In this document: positions 24,322 to 35,894 of the stretch, piece by piece
Layout of the letters: every line of letters starts with the position of its first letter
Position numbering within the stretch: the first letter of the stretch is position 1
Notes under the pieces: model-generated
Databases searched by the model: none
Seen by the model: the letters and a program-made list of their open reading frames with translations, nothing else
What the model was told of the DNA's origin: nothing
Program-made: the position numbers and the translations under genes
NCBI GenBank assembly: GCA_001643675.2
Contig: LSRY02000002.1
Span: 1,137,001-1,201,000, forward strand
Reading direction: 5' to 3'
DNA length: 64,000 nt
From: Monocercomonoides exilis
Lineage: Eukaryota; Preaxostyla; Oxymonadida; Polymastigidae

Positions 24322-27300
24322 TTAAGATGTTCTGAGAGAAGGAGAAGATAGTTGTTGGATGTTCATAAACAAGGACGAATTGACAAGTGATGAAGTACAA
24401 TGAGAAAGAGGATGAAGAGCAATGTTTGGACTTGCAGCAAGATCAGCAGCTGAATTAAAAGGCGCTACCAAATTGAGTGAAGGATATTCTTCATCGAATC
24501 CGCCGCAGTTGAATTCTGCAAAGCGGAGAAAGATACCAATTTTGAGAATGAAAGCGCATCTCTTCTTCCAGGCACGTTGTTCTAGCTGAATGTTCTTATC
24601 CCTTTCTCCTTCTGAAACAGTTGCGGTTATCTTTTCCCTTCTCCTTTCCTTCCCTTTCTGTGTGTCACTTATGCTTCCTCTTTGCAGTTCCGCACGTCTT
24701 TGCTTAAGAACGATCTTCAGCGCACTCATTAGATCCAGTCTTGTTCTCGTCTGCCTCGCGTCGACTGCTGCACACACAGGCAATTTTCGCATCTTCCACA
24801 CAAATTGCCTGTTTTTTTTCGCTTTTGATACGCACATAACGGCGGGGCACATCCAATTCATCGCTCAAATCTTCAAAGACAGAATAAGCTTAATCATTCA
24901 GCGTGCAGTCCAATTTCCGCTCTCTTGTCAAAGATGGCGTTTGGCTTTCTTTCGCCTCTTGTTGGGCCTCGCTGGACATTTTGTTCTCTTTCTGGTTGGT
25001 CGGCGTGCCTGTCTCAAGATGTGGTTATAATACTCCTTGGATACTGCTAAACAGATTTTTGTCTCTTTCCTTTATCTTCTTCGCCATTTTCTCCATTTTT
25101 CTTCGCTCTTGCTCTTCTTTCTCCTTTTTCTTCTTCTGCATCTCCTGCAGTTTCATCAGCCGAAGCAGTTTCTCTCTCTGATCATCTGATTCCAATGAAT
25201 TAAACGTGATTTTCGCCTCTTCATCGTCCACTTTCCCTTTCTCATTCTGAAACTCATCTTGCATCGCCCTTGTCACTTCTTTGTTCAAATCCTTCATCTC
25301 CATCACACCCAACGTCGCCCCTCCTCCTCCTCCTCCAATTCCTCCTCCACCTCCACCTCCTCCAACGGTATGTGACAGCTGCGTTGTTGGTGCACAAACA
25401 GCTCCTCTCACCATTTCCATCTCTTGGCTGTACACAATCAACGCTCTCCCTCCAACTCCTCTCCATCCTCCGTCCATTCGCTTCCCTCGCGTAAAGTGTA
25501 TCGTTCCAAAGGCGCCTCGTCCTGAAGTATATTGCTTAGGCTGTGGAGAAGGTGATGGTGTTGGAGAGGTATTTGCTGTTGTGTTCTGTTGTTGTGGTTG
25601 TTGCTGCTGTTTCTGCTGAGCTTGCGATGAAAGAGGCTCTGGCTTTGGCTCATCTGAATGCGTTTCGTCTTTTTTGCCGTTTTGAATTGATTCTTTCGCT
25701 TTTGCATTCTTTTCTGCTTCTGTTTGATAGTCTTTCTTTTGAAGTATTTCAACACTTTCCTGAGCTTCATTGTTTTCATTTCCTTTCTTTTTCATCGAAG
25801 CACTTTGTTTTGTTTCAGTATCATTTGCATCATCATCATATGCTCCTTCCTTTTCACTCGCATCGCTCTCCAAACTATCAGTTGATTCGTCATCTGATAG
25901 AATTCCCCCAACATTCACCACATTCTCATAGCTCATCAGCTTCAGAATACTCTCATCGTCTGCATTGTCCTCTTCATACAGCCATCCATCCCCTGAGCTT
26001 ATTCCCCACCAGTCGTCGTTGTCAAACTCTTCTTCTCTTCTTCGGAACGCTGTCAGAATCTCCCGCAGCTTCTTCTCTCGAATGTCGTCTTCTTCGTCTT
26101 CGTTTATTCCAGTCAAGTTGCAAGCTTCTGTTTTCTTCTTATTCTTCATTTTGTTATAATTATTTTTGGATTTTGATAAATGTTTTATTTTCTTTTCTTT
26201 TGAAACAACTGATTTGGGTTTGTTCATTGAATCCTCCAAAATCACTTCTTCGTTTTCGTCGTTGTTCGAGTCATCATCATCTTCTTCTTCCTCATCTTTC
26301 GTGCTATCTTCATCGCCTTCAACTTCTTCTTTGTTTCCATTTTCATTCAAAGAATTAATCACTTCTTTCTCTTCTTTTCCGTCTTCTTTGCCATCCCCCT
26401 CACTTTTTGTAGCATTCACACTCATTCCTGGTCTTTTTATCGATTCATCAATCGGCGTCGGAGAAAGCAGAAGGTTTGGTCTGACCTTCAAAAGCACTTC
26501 ATTCACAACAGAATCTCGTTGAAGCTCAAGCGCCTGGTAATACCTTCGCATCAGCCTCTGTTTCTCTCTCTGCTTGTGACACTTCTCTCTTCGCTCTTCT
26601 TCATCACTGATGATGGAGCTGTCGGAAAGGAATTCACTTTCTTCATTTTTTTATGTTTTCTTCAGAGAATTTCTTCTAATCAATGATATACTCTCGTTTT
26701 CTTCTGCTTTTGCTTTATATTCATTTTCATTGAAGCTATTATCCCTATCACTTGCATGCTTTAATTCCTTCCTCAACTTTATTTTTTCTCTTTTTCTTCT
26801 CTCCTCTCTCCTCTCGTTCCTTGCTTCTCTCTTTCGCTCTCTCTCTTTCTCTCTTCCTCTTCTCCAGATTCTCTGCATATCGCTCCATCATCCGAAACTC
26901 TGCAAACAGCTGTATTGCATCAAATACATCGGGAGGGAGAACAAAATATTGTCTTTTCCTTCTTCCTCTGAGCTGTTGCTTCATCCTCTTTATCTGCTGC
27001 TCTTCGCTTGTCAGAAATCTGTTTCTGGAAGAGCAAAGCAACGAGGAGGAAGAAGTAGATTAAGAAGAGCACGGTGGACATGAAGCAGAAGCAACTTGTG
27101 CACAGCGGTTGAGATAGCTCCGGTGGAGTAGACAGTGCATTGTTCTTATGCGGCTCATCATGGCAATCTCAGAACGATGAGGTGGTTTGGGATGGAGAGA
27201 GAGGTCAGTTACTGCTGGAGAAGATGAGGAAGATGAAGGAGAGGGAGAAGAAGATGATTGAGGAAGAGAAAGAAAAGATTCATTGGGTAATGAAGAAGGA

Positions 27301-28291
27301 GATGTGCCTGTGCCTGTGCCAATGCCAGCAATTGAATGAGTCAAAAATGTTTGTGTTGAATTCTGATTGCTTTTTCTTTGTCTTTGTCTTCGAGGCACAT
27401 AAGATGGATTCAGATCGCATCTGACTGAAAAACGGACAATTCTCTGCTCGAAATGAGGCTGTTTGCAAGCGAACCGAATCTTCTTCGCAGAATGCCATCT
27501 CCGTTGTTCAGCACTTGCTCAAAGAGGAAATCGTCAATGAGATTGGTTGCATAGCCAGGAAAGCCAAATGTGTTGATTGTGTTAAAGGATGAGTAGTTTT
27601 CGAGTGTCAATGGATTGACTCCACATTCATCGACTGCCTCGTCTGTGTCAAGATGCTCTACCCAATCGCCTAACAGTCTAAAACCAGGAAATTTCTCTCG
27701 TTTCTCTTTCTCTTTTCCTTTCCCTCTTTCTCTCTCTTTGAGTTTTTCCTTCCACTTCTCCTTCTCTCTCTCCCTCATTGCTGTTATTCGTGTTATTCCT
27801 CTCACAGCATTTTCTCTTTTTCCCTTTCCATCTTTCCCACCATTCCCATTCTCATACATTCCAGTGAAAATAGCCATCATCCTCTGCTCTTTGTTCGACA
27901 TCTGTTTGTTTTTCTGCCCCCATCTCAGTCTGTTCTGTCTCAATTGAAGTTTTCTTGCGCGAATGTTTGAAAATTCGTTGTCTTCATCAAAAAGAGGCAG
28001 CGGAGGAGGAGGAAAATCAGGTGAAGTTGAATGAGAAAGAAGCTATTGAGTGAGAAAAGAATGAAGGAGAGAAGGGATGTGTGAGAGAGAAGAGAGAGAA
28101 GGGAAAGAAGGGAAAGAAGGAGAAAGTGAAGAAAGGGAAGACGATAAAGAAGAAGTGGAGATGGAAGGAGTTGATAAAGAACGAATAACAGAAGAGAAAG
28201 AAGAAGGTTTGAGGGATGTTTTGAAGCTAAGTTGTGGTTGTTGATTAAGATGCTGATGTTGATGACGAGAACGAGAAATGAAAAAGAACAT
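24322..28291 (-). CDS. Large low-complexity multi-exon gene of unknown function
   Basis: No family recognised. The minus strand is poor in stops and codes, from 5' to 3', for a Ser-rich N-terminus, a basic segment (FSNIRARKLQLRQNRLRWG), a globular-looking part (WVEHLDTDEAVDECGVNPLT), a Ser-rich linker, a helical Lys/Arg/Glu stretch after PPDVFDAIQLFAEFRMMERY, an acidic block containing DDWWGISSGDGWLYEED, a glycine run near 25,320-25,360, and a charged coiled coil. Introns supported by frame logic: 27474-27425 (50 nt, TTTTTCAG acceptor), 27072-27025 (48 nt) and 26691-26641 (51 nt). One frame change near 26,760 remains unexplained, as does the 3' end. The gene or its decayed form reads away from the inverted-repeat element. 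Confidence 0.45.
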
Positions 28292-28829
28292 GAATAAGAA
28301 AAATTAAAAGAAGAAGAAGTGCACGATGTGTTAAATGAGTAAATGTACGTTGGACACAGATGATGAATAGAGGTAGAAGAAGGAGAAAAGAGTTGAGTGG
28401 CGAAATGGAAATTGAAAGAAGATGAAAGATGAGAAAGAGGAGAATATTGAAGAGCTAATGAAGAAGGAACAAGGGAAGATCTGTTGGTTGAGAGAAGGCG
28501 GTGAATGAAAGGTGTATTGAATGAAAGAAAAGGATTAGGAGGAAGAAAAGGATGAGGTGGAGAAAGAGAAAAAAACAAGAAGAAATTGTATGATATGTTA
28601 TTGATATATATGATAAAGAAGAAAAAGAAGATGATGAATAAATGGCATGAGATGATTAATTGTTGGAAATAAAGAAGATGAGTGTCAATTCACATCAACT
28701 GAGAAATTCAATAAAATTCTCTTCTTCAGGATTTTGTTTTTTCTGGCAAATAATAGCCTCTGAATCCTTTTCACTTTCAGCTCAATCCTCTTTCTCTCTC
28801 TCAAACTAAAAATACAAAGCATGCGTCAA

Positions 28830-30085
28830 TCTCTTTTGATTTCATCTTTCAAGCTTTCAATTCCCCTTCTTTCACAAAAAATCATCTTTTCTCAAAAACT
28901 ATTCTTCGCCAAAGCCCAATTCCAGGCATCTTCGAAATTTCTTGAATTTCATTTGTTCGTCTTTATTTGTTCTTCCCCACTTTTCTTCTTCTTCTTCAAA
29001 GCCATATAATCCTTCGCTTTTTCAACATCCTGAATGAAAAATAATAATCACTTCAAAAAATATTCAACAAACCTTCTAAACATTTTTATATGGAATTTTC
29101 TGTTTTATATTCCATTGCACACTGTTTCCCTCCAATAAAAATTCTTTATTCCTTCCATTTTCAAATATTTCTTTTCTGATTTTCTAATCGTCCTTTCCGG
29201 AAGTCATTTTCCCATCAAATGCATCGATTTCCCTCTCTTCTGAAAAATGTGAAACTTATGTATTTTCTTCAATTTCATCTTTCTCATTGAAAAATATCCT
29301 TGTTTCTCGTCTGAAAATATCATTCCAAATTCCTTCCCAATCCCTTCACCCTGGGCACTTTCCATATGAATTCGCTCTCCCAACTTTATGGTCACCCTGC
29401 ACAACGAGATATCCCGCCTTCATTCATTTTCATTCATTTCTGCCTCCTGCCCTGAAAGAAAGAATAAAAACGGTCAATAAAAAATAATCATATATAGAAA
29501 TAATAAATAAATACCAAACTTCCTTCTCTGCCTTTTATTAGCAATTATTCTTTGGCATATCAATCATATAAATATTTTCATTAAAAACAAAAGAAAGAAC
29601 ACCTATTGATTGTCTATGAAAAAGATTTGTTTAAAAAACATGTGTTTTCCTCATATGATAACAAATAACAAACCTCGATGCAACGTCAATGTGAGAAAAA
29701 TTGTTGAAAGAACATTTTGAAATAAAGTTATGGAATTTTTTCTCATTGAAAAAAGTTCTAAACACACATTTTTTTTAATCATTTTTAATGAATATTGTTG
29801 TTTTAATAATTATGAAGCGTATGAACACTAATAGAATATAAGCATTTTCTCGTTCTTGAAAGAACAAAAAAGCGAAAAATTTTCATAGATTTTTGATCTG
29901 AAAATTTGAGATACATTTTTCGAAAAAGAGGTCACACCTTGGTACCCCTTTTTTTGACATATTTCACACACAGTCATTCTAACAAATCGATTCATGCGAA
30001 AAAAATGCCACCCAAGGTGTGACCCTCGTGGGATACCTTAAAAATATTTTTTCCTTATGATCAGATCCATAATTATTTGAATATG
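28830..30085 (-). repeat. Left arm of the long inverted repeat
   Basis: Reverse complement of 35,895-37,155 with very few differences. Includes the hairpin pair at 29,930-30,024, and open frames that read outward on the minus strand (for example 29404-29204, identical to the right-arm frame). Confidence 0.85.
29930..30024. repeat. Internal hairpin pair in the left arm
   Basis: GGTCACACCTTGG at 29930-29942 and its exact reverse complement CCAAGGTGTGACC at 30012-30024, 69 bp apart, close to the inner edge of the arm. Possibly binding sites for the element's own protein. Confidence 0.75.
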
Positions 30086-30894
30086 CATAAAATTGTCTGA
30101 CTTTTGTGTTGTGAGACGATTATTCTCCATTTGTTATTTGCACAAAATTTTAACATTCTGACATTATTTTGTGTAGTATTTTGTTGTTTAGTCGTTTTTA
30201 TGGATGAAATTTTTATATTTGTGATGTTGAAAGTTTTTGAAATGAATTTCTTTTTCTTTTTTAAGAATCTTCAAATTCAAAAAATAATAAATATAAAAAA
30301 TAAAGAATAAATGATCTTAAGTAGTTTCCCAAAAGTTTAATAATTGAATAAAAAATGTTTCATCATTATTGTTCAAATAAAATTATTTCCGCATTTAATT
30401 TTGAACGAATAAATCGAAAAAATATATAATTTCTTCAAGGTTGTATTTGTAAAAAAAATATTTTAATCTGTAATTCAAAATATTTTAATTAGTCATCCAT
30501 TCATATATTAACAATTTTGTCCATTTAGTAAAAATAAAAAAATCAAAATGTTTTACTAAACTTTCATCTCTGATTAAATTTTTTTTTTGAAAAAACATAT
30601 TTTATGCTGAAATAAAACAACTCAATATTTATTTTAAAAAAAGAAAAAGAAAATCAGTTTGACATTTAATATTGTTGATTATCAAATTTTTTGTATTTAT
30701 TTATTTATTTATTTATTTTTTATGATTTTATGATTTCATTAATGAGCTTTTTGGATTGCTATGTGTCTTTTGAGAAAATTAAATTGTGAGAAAGAAAAAA
30801 AGAATTTCAATAAATAAAAATAAAAATAAAAAAACAGTGAATGACTTCGGAATTTTTATGATTTTTTCATACTGAAAATACCATTATAAATTAA

Positions 30895-33388
30895 ATATTT
30901 CTCAAAAATGTCTTTTTGAAACCTCAATCAACTCTTAACTCTAGATCGAAAATTCTTTGGAAAGAAATTGAACGCATCGGTGGAGATGATATTGATTCAT
31001 TGCTTGTCTATCTATTTTACAACTACAGGCAATCATCTTCAGTAATTAACGATTTGTTGAAGTCAATAAACGGTTTGATTATTTTTTAGTTAAGTTTTAT
31101 ATTGTAAAATTTATGGACTGTCATTGTTGTCATTTTCTTATTTATTTGCTAATTATTTTTATTTATAAACAGAATATCATATAAAGCTGCTGGAAGACCT
31201 GTCTGTGGTGTACAACAACGCTCCGTTGCACACTCAGACAACAATGCTGCAAGCGCTTTCCCGCAACACATCATTGTCCGATTTACTGGACTACGGATAT
31301 GATGTCACAGAGGGAAAATTTATTTACGCGAAGCAAACACTGAAGAAAAACCAAGGATTTATTATTCCGCCTCAAAAACCTCATCTTCCGTCTTGCAAAA
31401 GTGGTTTGTATTTATTTAAATTATTTTAAATAATGTTCTCTTTTTTCCTAAGGCTTAAATGAACAGGATTGGGAAAAGGGCAACAACTGGATGTTGGCCC
31501 ATTCAACTGAAGCTTCAACTTCGCTTCAGTCAGCAAAAAAAAAGCAGCGAGCTGAGCCAGATTACTCAAGATTTATTGACGAAGCAGCGTGGGATGAAGA
31601 AATAATTACGGAAAATTCTTCTTCAAATAAAAAACAATCTTCTTCTTCTTCAACATCATCTCAACAAAATAAAAAATCGAATCCCATTTCAGAAAATAAT
31701 TCTCCATCTTCAAATTCAACTTCTTCTCAAGCTGTTGATGCTCCAATCAGTACTCCAATTAGGAGAGAAAGGGGTTCAACAAAAATAAAAACAAATAAAT
31801 CACAGCATAAACGTCATTCATCTCCTTCACCAATTCCAATTCACAAACTTTTCAAAACAAAAAAATCAACATATTCCTCTTCTTCCTCTTCTTCCTCTTC
31901 TTCCTCTTCTTCCTCTTCTTCCTCTTCTTCCTCTTCTTCCTCATCCTCCTCATCCTCCTCATCCCCCTCATCCCCCTCATCCTCCTCATCCTCCTCATCT
32001 TCCAAAAAGCAACAAGAAGAATCAAAAAATTCTTCTCACATCGAAAAATCTTCAATATCCTTTCGCAACGATGATGTGTGGGTGAGTGATCAATTAGTCG
32101 AATATGCCACTTCACCCACTCTTATTCCTCCTCAAGCATTCCAAAATCTTCTTTCGTTATTTTCAAAAGAAATCAACACTTCATCTTCTCAACATAATAC
32201 ACAAACAGATGATAGTGATTTATCGCTTTGTGATAATTTTGCACAAACCATGTCAAACAGCAATGCAATGGATGTTCTTCCTGCAATTCAATCTCCTTTC
32301 ATCTCTCTGTCTTCTTCTCATTCTTATGATTCTTCAAAAACATTATCAAAACTGTCAAAAGGATTACCGAATTTGGGAAACACCTGCTATTTTGCTTCTC
32401 TTCTTCAATGCTTCTCTTCTGTAATGTCACAAAAACCATCTTTATTCAAAAACGATCAACAACAAAGAGCATATCTTCTCGTGTTTTAAGTGTATGCAAT
32501 CAACTATCCAAAGATGGAAATGAAATTCGTTCGTGGGTCCCATCGCTTATTAATAAATGGGAAAAATATTGCAACTATGGCTGCAGGCAGCAACAGAATG
32601 TGATAGAAGCATTTGAAAATCTTCATCAACTTCTTCAAATTAATAAGATATTAGAAAAGGATACCTTCAATCCTGTGCTCATTACTCATTTCAAATGTCA
32701 AAAATGTCAAAAAGTTTCTAATCATTTCAATGAAGCCTGCAGTAATGTTATCATTAATTCATCATCTCCTCATAAAGGTCTATCTTCTATCTTTTCAACT
32801 GAGATATTGAACGGAAAAAATGCTGTCTATTGCAACGATTGCAAAGAGAAATGCTGTGCTGCGAGATGGGAGGAAATGGCTGCATTTCCAGACGTGCTGG
32901 CCCTCTGTCACGAATGCACTGATTCTGCTAGCTCTGCTCCTTCGCGAACTCTTCTGATTGAAACAGATCGTGTTTACAAGCGAACATTTATCAAAGGGTT
33001 TTTAACAGAAAGTATTCAACATCTCCAAAAGAACAATAATGAAATCATCATATATCATCTTGTTGGGCAAATTCTTTTTCAGCGTCTGGATCAACAAAAT
33101 GGGCATTACATTGCAGTTGTGAAAAGGAAGGCAGGAAGAGAGGCACTGTGGAATATTTGCAACGATTCTGATGTACTTGAATTGGACAAAGAAAACTGGA
33201 CAAAGGAATGGAAGGATCTTTATGCTCAAGGTTTCACTCCTTCGCTCTCATTCTATTTCAAAGAAAAAACCAAACCAACTTTTTCATCAATTCAATTTGG
33301 TGGTTCTTTTTCTTCTTCTTCAGAAACATTAGATTTAAACTATTTAAATAACACATCATCATCAACAACAACAACATCGTCGTCTTCG

Positions 33389-33438
<50 letters not shown>

Positions 33439-34834
33439 GTCGTCGTCGTCGTCGTCGTCATCGTCTCCATTCATCACTCCACCTCATCGTTCAACTTTCA
33501 TTCCTCCACTTTCTTCGTCAATTTCAACAAGATATGGATTGGAAGCTTTGAAAGATAAAAGAAAGAAAACGGGCATCTTTTCTCCCAATGAAAAGAGATT
33601 AATCTTCAAGCCCAAGACGAAATTATGGAGTGAGTTCACAGAAGAAACAAACATCAAAGTTTCTCTGTCACATTTCTACAAACTCACTACTAACTTCTCG
33701 AAAGCGAAAAGGCGCACAGATCTCTGTGGCATGTGTGAGAAACTCAACTATCTGGAAAACAAATTAAAGTCATCTCAAAACAAAAATGGACTTTCTTCTG
33801 CTGAGTTTCATACACTAAAATTACTTCGTCAACATCGACTTGTTGCAGAAATGCAACGAAAACATTATCAATCAACTGTCGACAATCTGAAAGAGGGAGA
33901 AGCAGTCTTCGTCTTCGACTTCAAAGAGAAATGGAAACTCCCTATCGGAAAGAACCAACTTCAACAGGAATTCTTTAATTACCAACAAGTCTCTCAATTC
34001 ACAATCATTTCTCTTCAAAAAATAAATAATCAACAAATTAAAAGAACTTTCAACTTCTTCTCCGACTGCCTTTCAAATGATCACAGATTTGTTATTGAGT
34101 GTCTGGAATCTGTGATCAAAAGACACTTCTTCTCAGACACTCATACTTTTAAGTTCTTCTGCGATTCAGGTCCACACAACCGAAATCGCTTCCTTCTTCA
34201 CTTCATCCTATCCAAACAATCAAAACTTTTGAAAAAGAAAAACACTCAACTCAACTTCTTCGCTGAGCACCATGGAAAAAATATTTGCGATAGTGAATTT
34301 GGTGCACTTGTGAACACAATCAACAACAACATATCAACTGAACACATCACCACACTTCATGACTTAATCAACTTCTTCGACAACAATATGAATGTTTCAA
34401 CATCTGCTTCTTCGACATCACAACAAGACATTTTTGAATCATCCTCAACCAATTCTTCTCCATCAACATCAACTGTCAATAACTCTGTGCATGAGAGGTA
34501 CTTTGAAGAGTATGTACCATCTCAGCAAATTTCATGGCCATCTCTGTCAGTCCCTCACATGAAGGACTACTTGTATTTTGAGCGCAAGGGCTCATTTGTC
34601 TGTGCTTCAGCTGTTGGATATCTTCCTCAACGCTCTCTGGTTGCCCTCGAATCTTCGACAATTAAAGAAAAAGTGCAACGTTCAAGAAAGACCTTCAACT
34701 CTGGTAACACATCATCTAACTCTTCTCTTCTTTCTCAATCTTCTCAAGATCTTCTTTCAAGGAGATTTGAGCTTCTTCTTGACTCTTCTTCTTTTAATGA
34801 ATCTCAAAATTGTATTAATGGTGTTCCCTATTAA
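30895..34834 (+). CDS. USP-type deubiquitinase joined to a transposase-like domain
   Basis: Predicted exons: 5' part up to 31072 (start unresolved), 31173-31400, 31453-32420, 32468-34834. The three introns (100, 52, 47 nt) are GT-AG and phase-exact; about 1230 codons from 30,946. N-terminal helical part includes LSVVYNNAPLHTQTTMLQAL. A Ser-rich linker precedes a ubiquitin-specific protease domain: Cys box LPNLGNTCYFASLLQC (Cys at 32385-32387, interrupted downstream by the 47-nt intron), zinc-finger Cys pairs (FKCQKCQK; YCNDCKEKCC), His box QNGHYIAVV (His ~33104), then NDSDV as the third catalytic position. After a poly-Ser run comes a DDE-like region: VFVFDFKEKW, FFCDSGPHNRNRF and FFAEHHGKNICDSEFG, resembling uncharacterised transposases with SDG...HGKG...DG motifs. 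Ends TAA. Fusion is supported by one continuous frame from the USP His box into the transposase part. Confidence 0.72.
31875..32006 (+). repeat. Serine-codon repeat (TCTTCC/TCC)n
   Basis: Tandem TCTTCC units passing into TCCTCA units, coding poly-Ser in the linker ahead of the USP Cys box. Length-variable low-complexity tract. Confidence 0.85.
33384..33466 (+). repeat. Serine-codon repeat (TCA/TCG)n
   Basis: About 28 Ser codons, mostly TCA then TCG, coding the linker between the USP domain and the transposase-like domain. Confidence 0.85.
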
Positions 34835-35894
34835 GAAACTAGTTGTTGTGTATGCTCAGCTGGCACTCGATCGGAAGGGTGCTGGACATGACTGTTCGTA
34901 TTAGATATTGCAGCCTTCGGGCTGCTTTATCCGGACCTGGATACGACGAACAGCCTCCCAGGTACACAATAGTTAGAATCCGATTGTTTTCTTTTGGTTA
35001 TTGTCCCAATATTGTCCCTATTTATTTCTTGGTTATTGTCCCGCTTATATATGTATTTATCGAGATTCATTAATAGAGAGTGTTGTGAAGGAATTCATTG
35101 ATCTTTGACTGAGGTTTTTGGAAGGGAGAGTTGTTGAAAGTGTGAAATGTTGGCTTATCATTGTGTCTGTCTTTTTTCAATGTTGGATTTGATCTTTTTG
35201 AGTCAAAGTGAGAGAAATATCAGAAAGTGCAGAGTGGATGGAAAACAGAGGGAAAATAGACAAGTTAGTTTTTGAACTTTTTGTATAAGTTTTCTTTTTT
35301 GTTAGGAATTGTCTTTGATACCATGAATTTGTTGATATAGTAATGCTTTTTATTGAATCTTTTTTTGTTCAGAATTTTTGGTTATTTGATAATGATGAGT
35401 GAGAATTTCGAGAGAATGAAATTGAAAGTGAATAAGTTTGTGTTAGCTTGAATGAACAAGACGTTAATATTGTTTATTTTGTTTATCGTTTGATGTTGCG
35501 AAAAGTTTTTTGAAATTGTTTTTATTTGTTTTGTTTTGTTTTTCAAGTGTTTCAGTTTTTATGTTTGTTTGTTGTTGTTTCAAAGAACCAACTCATTTAT
35601 TTCGAAATATTTTTAACATTGTGCACAGCGAACTAATTTTATTATTTGAAATGTTTTTGTTAACAATAATGAACAACAATAATGTGAAAAAATCAAATCA
35701 ACTGATTTCATCAAGGATTTGAAAAAACAATGAAAAAATTTATATTGCAATTAAGAGTGAATATACAGCTAAGAATTCTTATCCATTAAAAATAAACGAA
35801 ACGAAAAATTATCATCTCATCAACGAACAGATTAAATTAAAAAATATATATATAAAACACAAAAATTTCTTAAAAAAAAAAAAAAGGAAATTTC
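34835..35894. other. 3' flank inside the element, no gene seen
   Basis: T-rich, no convincing coding sequence on either strand. It probably carries the 3' UTR of the USP-transposase gene. Confidence 0.5.

Noticed and set aside
31873-32006. Tandem TCTTCC repeats as a possible CRISPR-like or satellite array
   Set aside because: They are Ser codons in frame within the USP-transposase linker and have no spacers.
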